Of a DNA stretch of 7,078 nt, positions 6,476-7,078 are shown one piece after another (position 1 is the first letter of the stretch; every line of letters starts with the position of its first letter). The notes under the pieces were generated by a model that did not search any database, was not told the DNA's origin, and saw only the letters and a program-made list of their open reading frames with translations. Source of the stretch: JANRKG01 sp033763635 (lineage in GTDB: Bacteria > Cyanobacteriota > Cyanobacteriia > GCF-001939115); the NCBI GenBank assembly GCA_033763635.1, contig JANRKG010000452.1, positions 1 to 7,078 of the forward strand. Reading direction: 5' to 3'. Position numbers and translations under genes: made by a program.

Positions 6476-6480
6476 TAAAT

Positions 6481-7078
6481 ATGAGTCCGAAGGTTATTCT
6501 GATTTCCCTGGATGGTGCAACCGCTTCAATCACCAACTCTTTTCTCGATACTGGTATCCTGCCCGCCGATCGGGGGCTGGGATTACTGAGAAATCGGGGT
6601 GTAGCCGCCTTCGGCAATGAAACTATCACTCCCTCCCTGACCGCTCCCAGCCATATTGCGATCGCTACAGGGTCAACGGCTGTCAATAACGATATCAATG
6701 CCAATAGCTTTCACCTGATCGCCAGTCCCTTTAACTCCAATATCAGTGGATTTGGAGCACCGATTGGAGGTTATGAATATGGCACCGGAATTGACCCCCG
6801 CCCTGATTTGACCCCCACCGCTGAACCCCTGTGGGTCGATTTGCGAGCAGCGGGGAAAAAGGTTGTAGCAGCAACCTTTCCGGGGGCCGATGGCGTGAAT
6901 GTCACGGTCCCCGGTCGGACCCCTGCCACCATCGTCCAAGATAAATCGGTCAGAACGGTCGATTACACAGGTCCCTTTGGCGCTTTTGGCGGGCAGGGAG
7001 CCATCGGCTTTACTCTGACTGCTGCGAGTTTCTCGTTGGATGCCACCCAGGCGACTCAACAATTGGGGACGCTGGGAG
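6481..7078 (+). CDS. Type I phosphodiesterase / alkaline phosphatase superfamily protein, N-terminal part, cut by the window edge
   Basis: The first 199 residues of a metal-dependent phosphoesterase that continues past the right edge. The opening strand KVILISLDG places metal ligand Asp11 where the superfamily has it. TPSLTAPSHIAIATG (50-64) is the nucleophile loop, with Thr54 the likely catalytic residue (compare the T in TFPNH of nucleotide pyrophosphatases). NNDINANSF (69-77) matches the following conserved segment, and EPLWVDLRAAGKKVVAATFPG (115-135) is also typical. The remaining metal ligands would lie beyond the window, so activity cannot be judged. The substrate is unknown; nucleotides or phosphodiesters are family possibilities. 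No signal peptide is encoded, and an in-frame stop just upstream excludes one, so this form would be cytoplasmic unless exported by another route. It starts 455 bp after the SLH gene, beyond a strong terminator, and so is probably transcribed separately. Confidence 0.88.
   Translation, partial: MSPKVILISLDGATASITNSFLDTGILPADRGLGLLRNRGVAAFGNETITPSLTAPSHIAIATGSTAVNNDINANSFHLIASPFNSNISGFGAPIGGYEYGTGIDPRPDLTPTAEPLWVDLRAAGKKVVAATFPGADGVNVTVPGRTPATIVQDKSVRTVDYTGPFGAFGGQGAIGFTLTAASFSLDATQATQQLGTLG

Larger units (their letters stand above)
6026..6480. other. 455-bp intergenic region with terminators and the leader of the phosphodiesterase gene
   Basis: No open frame here looks like a gene. From left to right it holds the palindrome GTTAATTAAC (6070-6079), the intrinsic terminator (6144-6175), a hairpin with a minus-strand T-tract (6232-6276), a 24-base pyrimidine run built on TTTC units (6331-6354), and the ribosome site of the downstream gene. 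No -35/-10 pair for the phosphodiesterase gene stands out. It is AT-rich compared with the coding regions, as expected for a promoter-bearing gap. Confidence 0.7.

Overview
The window looks like a piece of a cyanobacterial chromosome, probably from a filamentous or Leptolyngbya/Oscillatoria-like lineage, though the exact genus cannot be read from the sequence. The palindrome CGATCG, the core of the cyanobacterial HIP1 octamer, occurs well over a dozen times in 7 kb, and one full GCGATCGC lies at 6658-6665. The gene content agrees: a biliverdin-type phytochrome, receiver-headed soluble histidine kinases, and a DUF3747-plus-SLH exported protein of a kind known mainly from cyanobacteria.

The left two thirds (1-4411) is a run of four signalling genes, all on the minus strand. 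In transcription order they are a receiver-histidine kinase (about 4411-3344), a receiver-GGDEF protein (3213-2224), a second receiver-histidine kinase (about 1942-641) and the first 153 residues of a bacteriophytochrome (459 to beyond the left edge). The gaps are about 130, 280 and 180 bp. No convincing terminator is visible between the genes, so partial co-transcription is possible but unproven. None of the three complete proteins has a membrane segment or its own input sensor. Each begins with a complete receiver domain, so each should be driven by phosphate from another kinase. The phytochrome is the only visible sensor, which suggests, by inference only, a light-linked phosphorelay. The GGDEF domain has lost its signature motif and ends where an EAL domain would normally begin, so it is probably not a working diguanylate cyclase.

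A divergent intergenic region (about 4412-4822) separates this block from plus-strand genes. The first is a secreted protein (4823-6025) with a signal peptide, a DUF3747 domain and three SLH repeats, probably bound to the cell wall. A 455-bp non-coding stretch follows. It holds a very strong intrinsic terminator (6144-6175) and a second hairpin whose T-tract lies on the minus strand (6232-6276). The right edge carries the start of a type I phosphodiesterase/alkaline phosphatase superfamily protein (6481 onward).

No CRISPR array, insertion sequence, tRNA, rRNA or defence system was found. The region is mostly ordinary cyanobacterial signalling and envelope DNA. The points most worth checking are the phytochrome/receiver cluster, the degenerate EAL-less GGDEF protein and the orphan minus-strand terminator.
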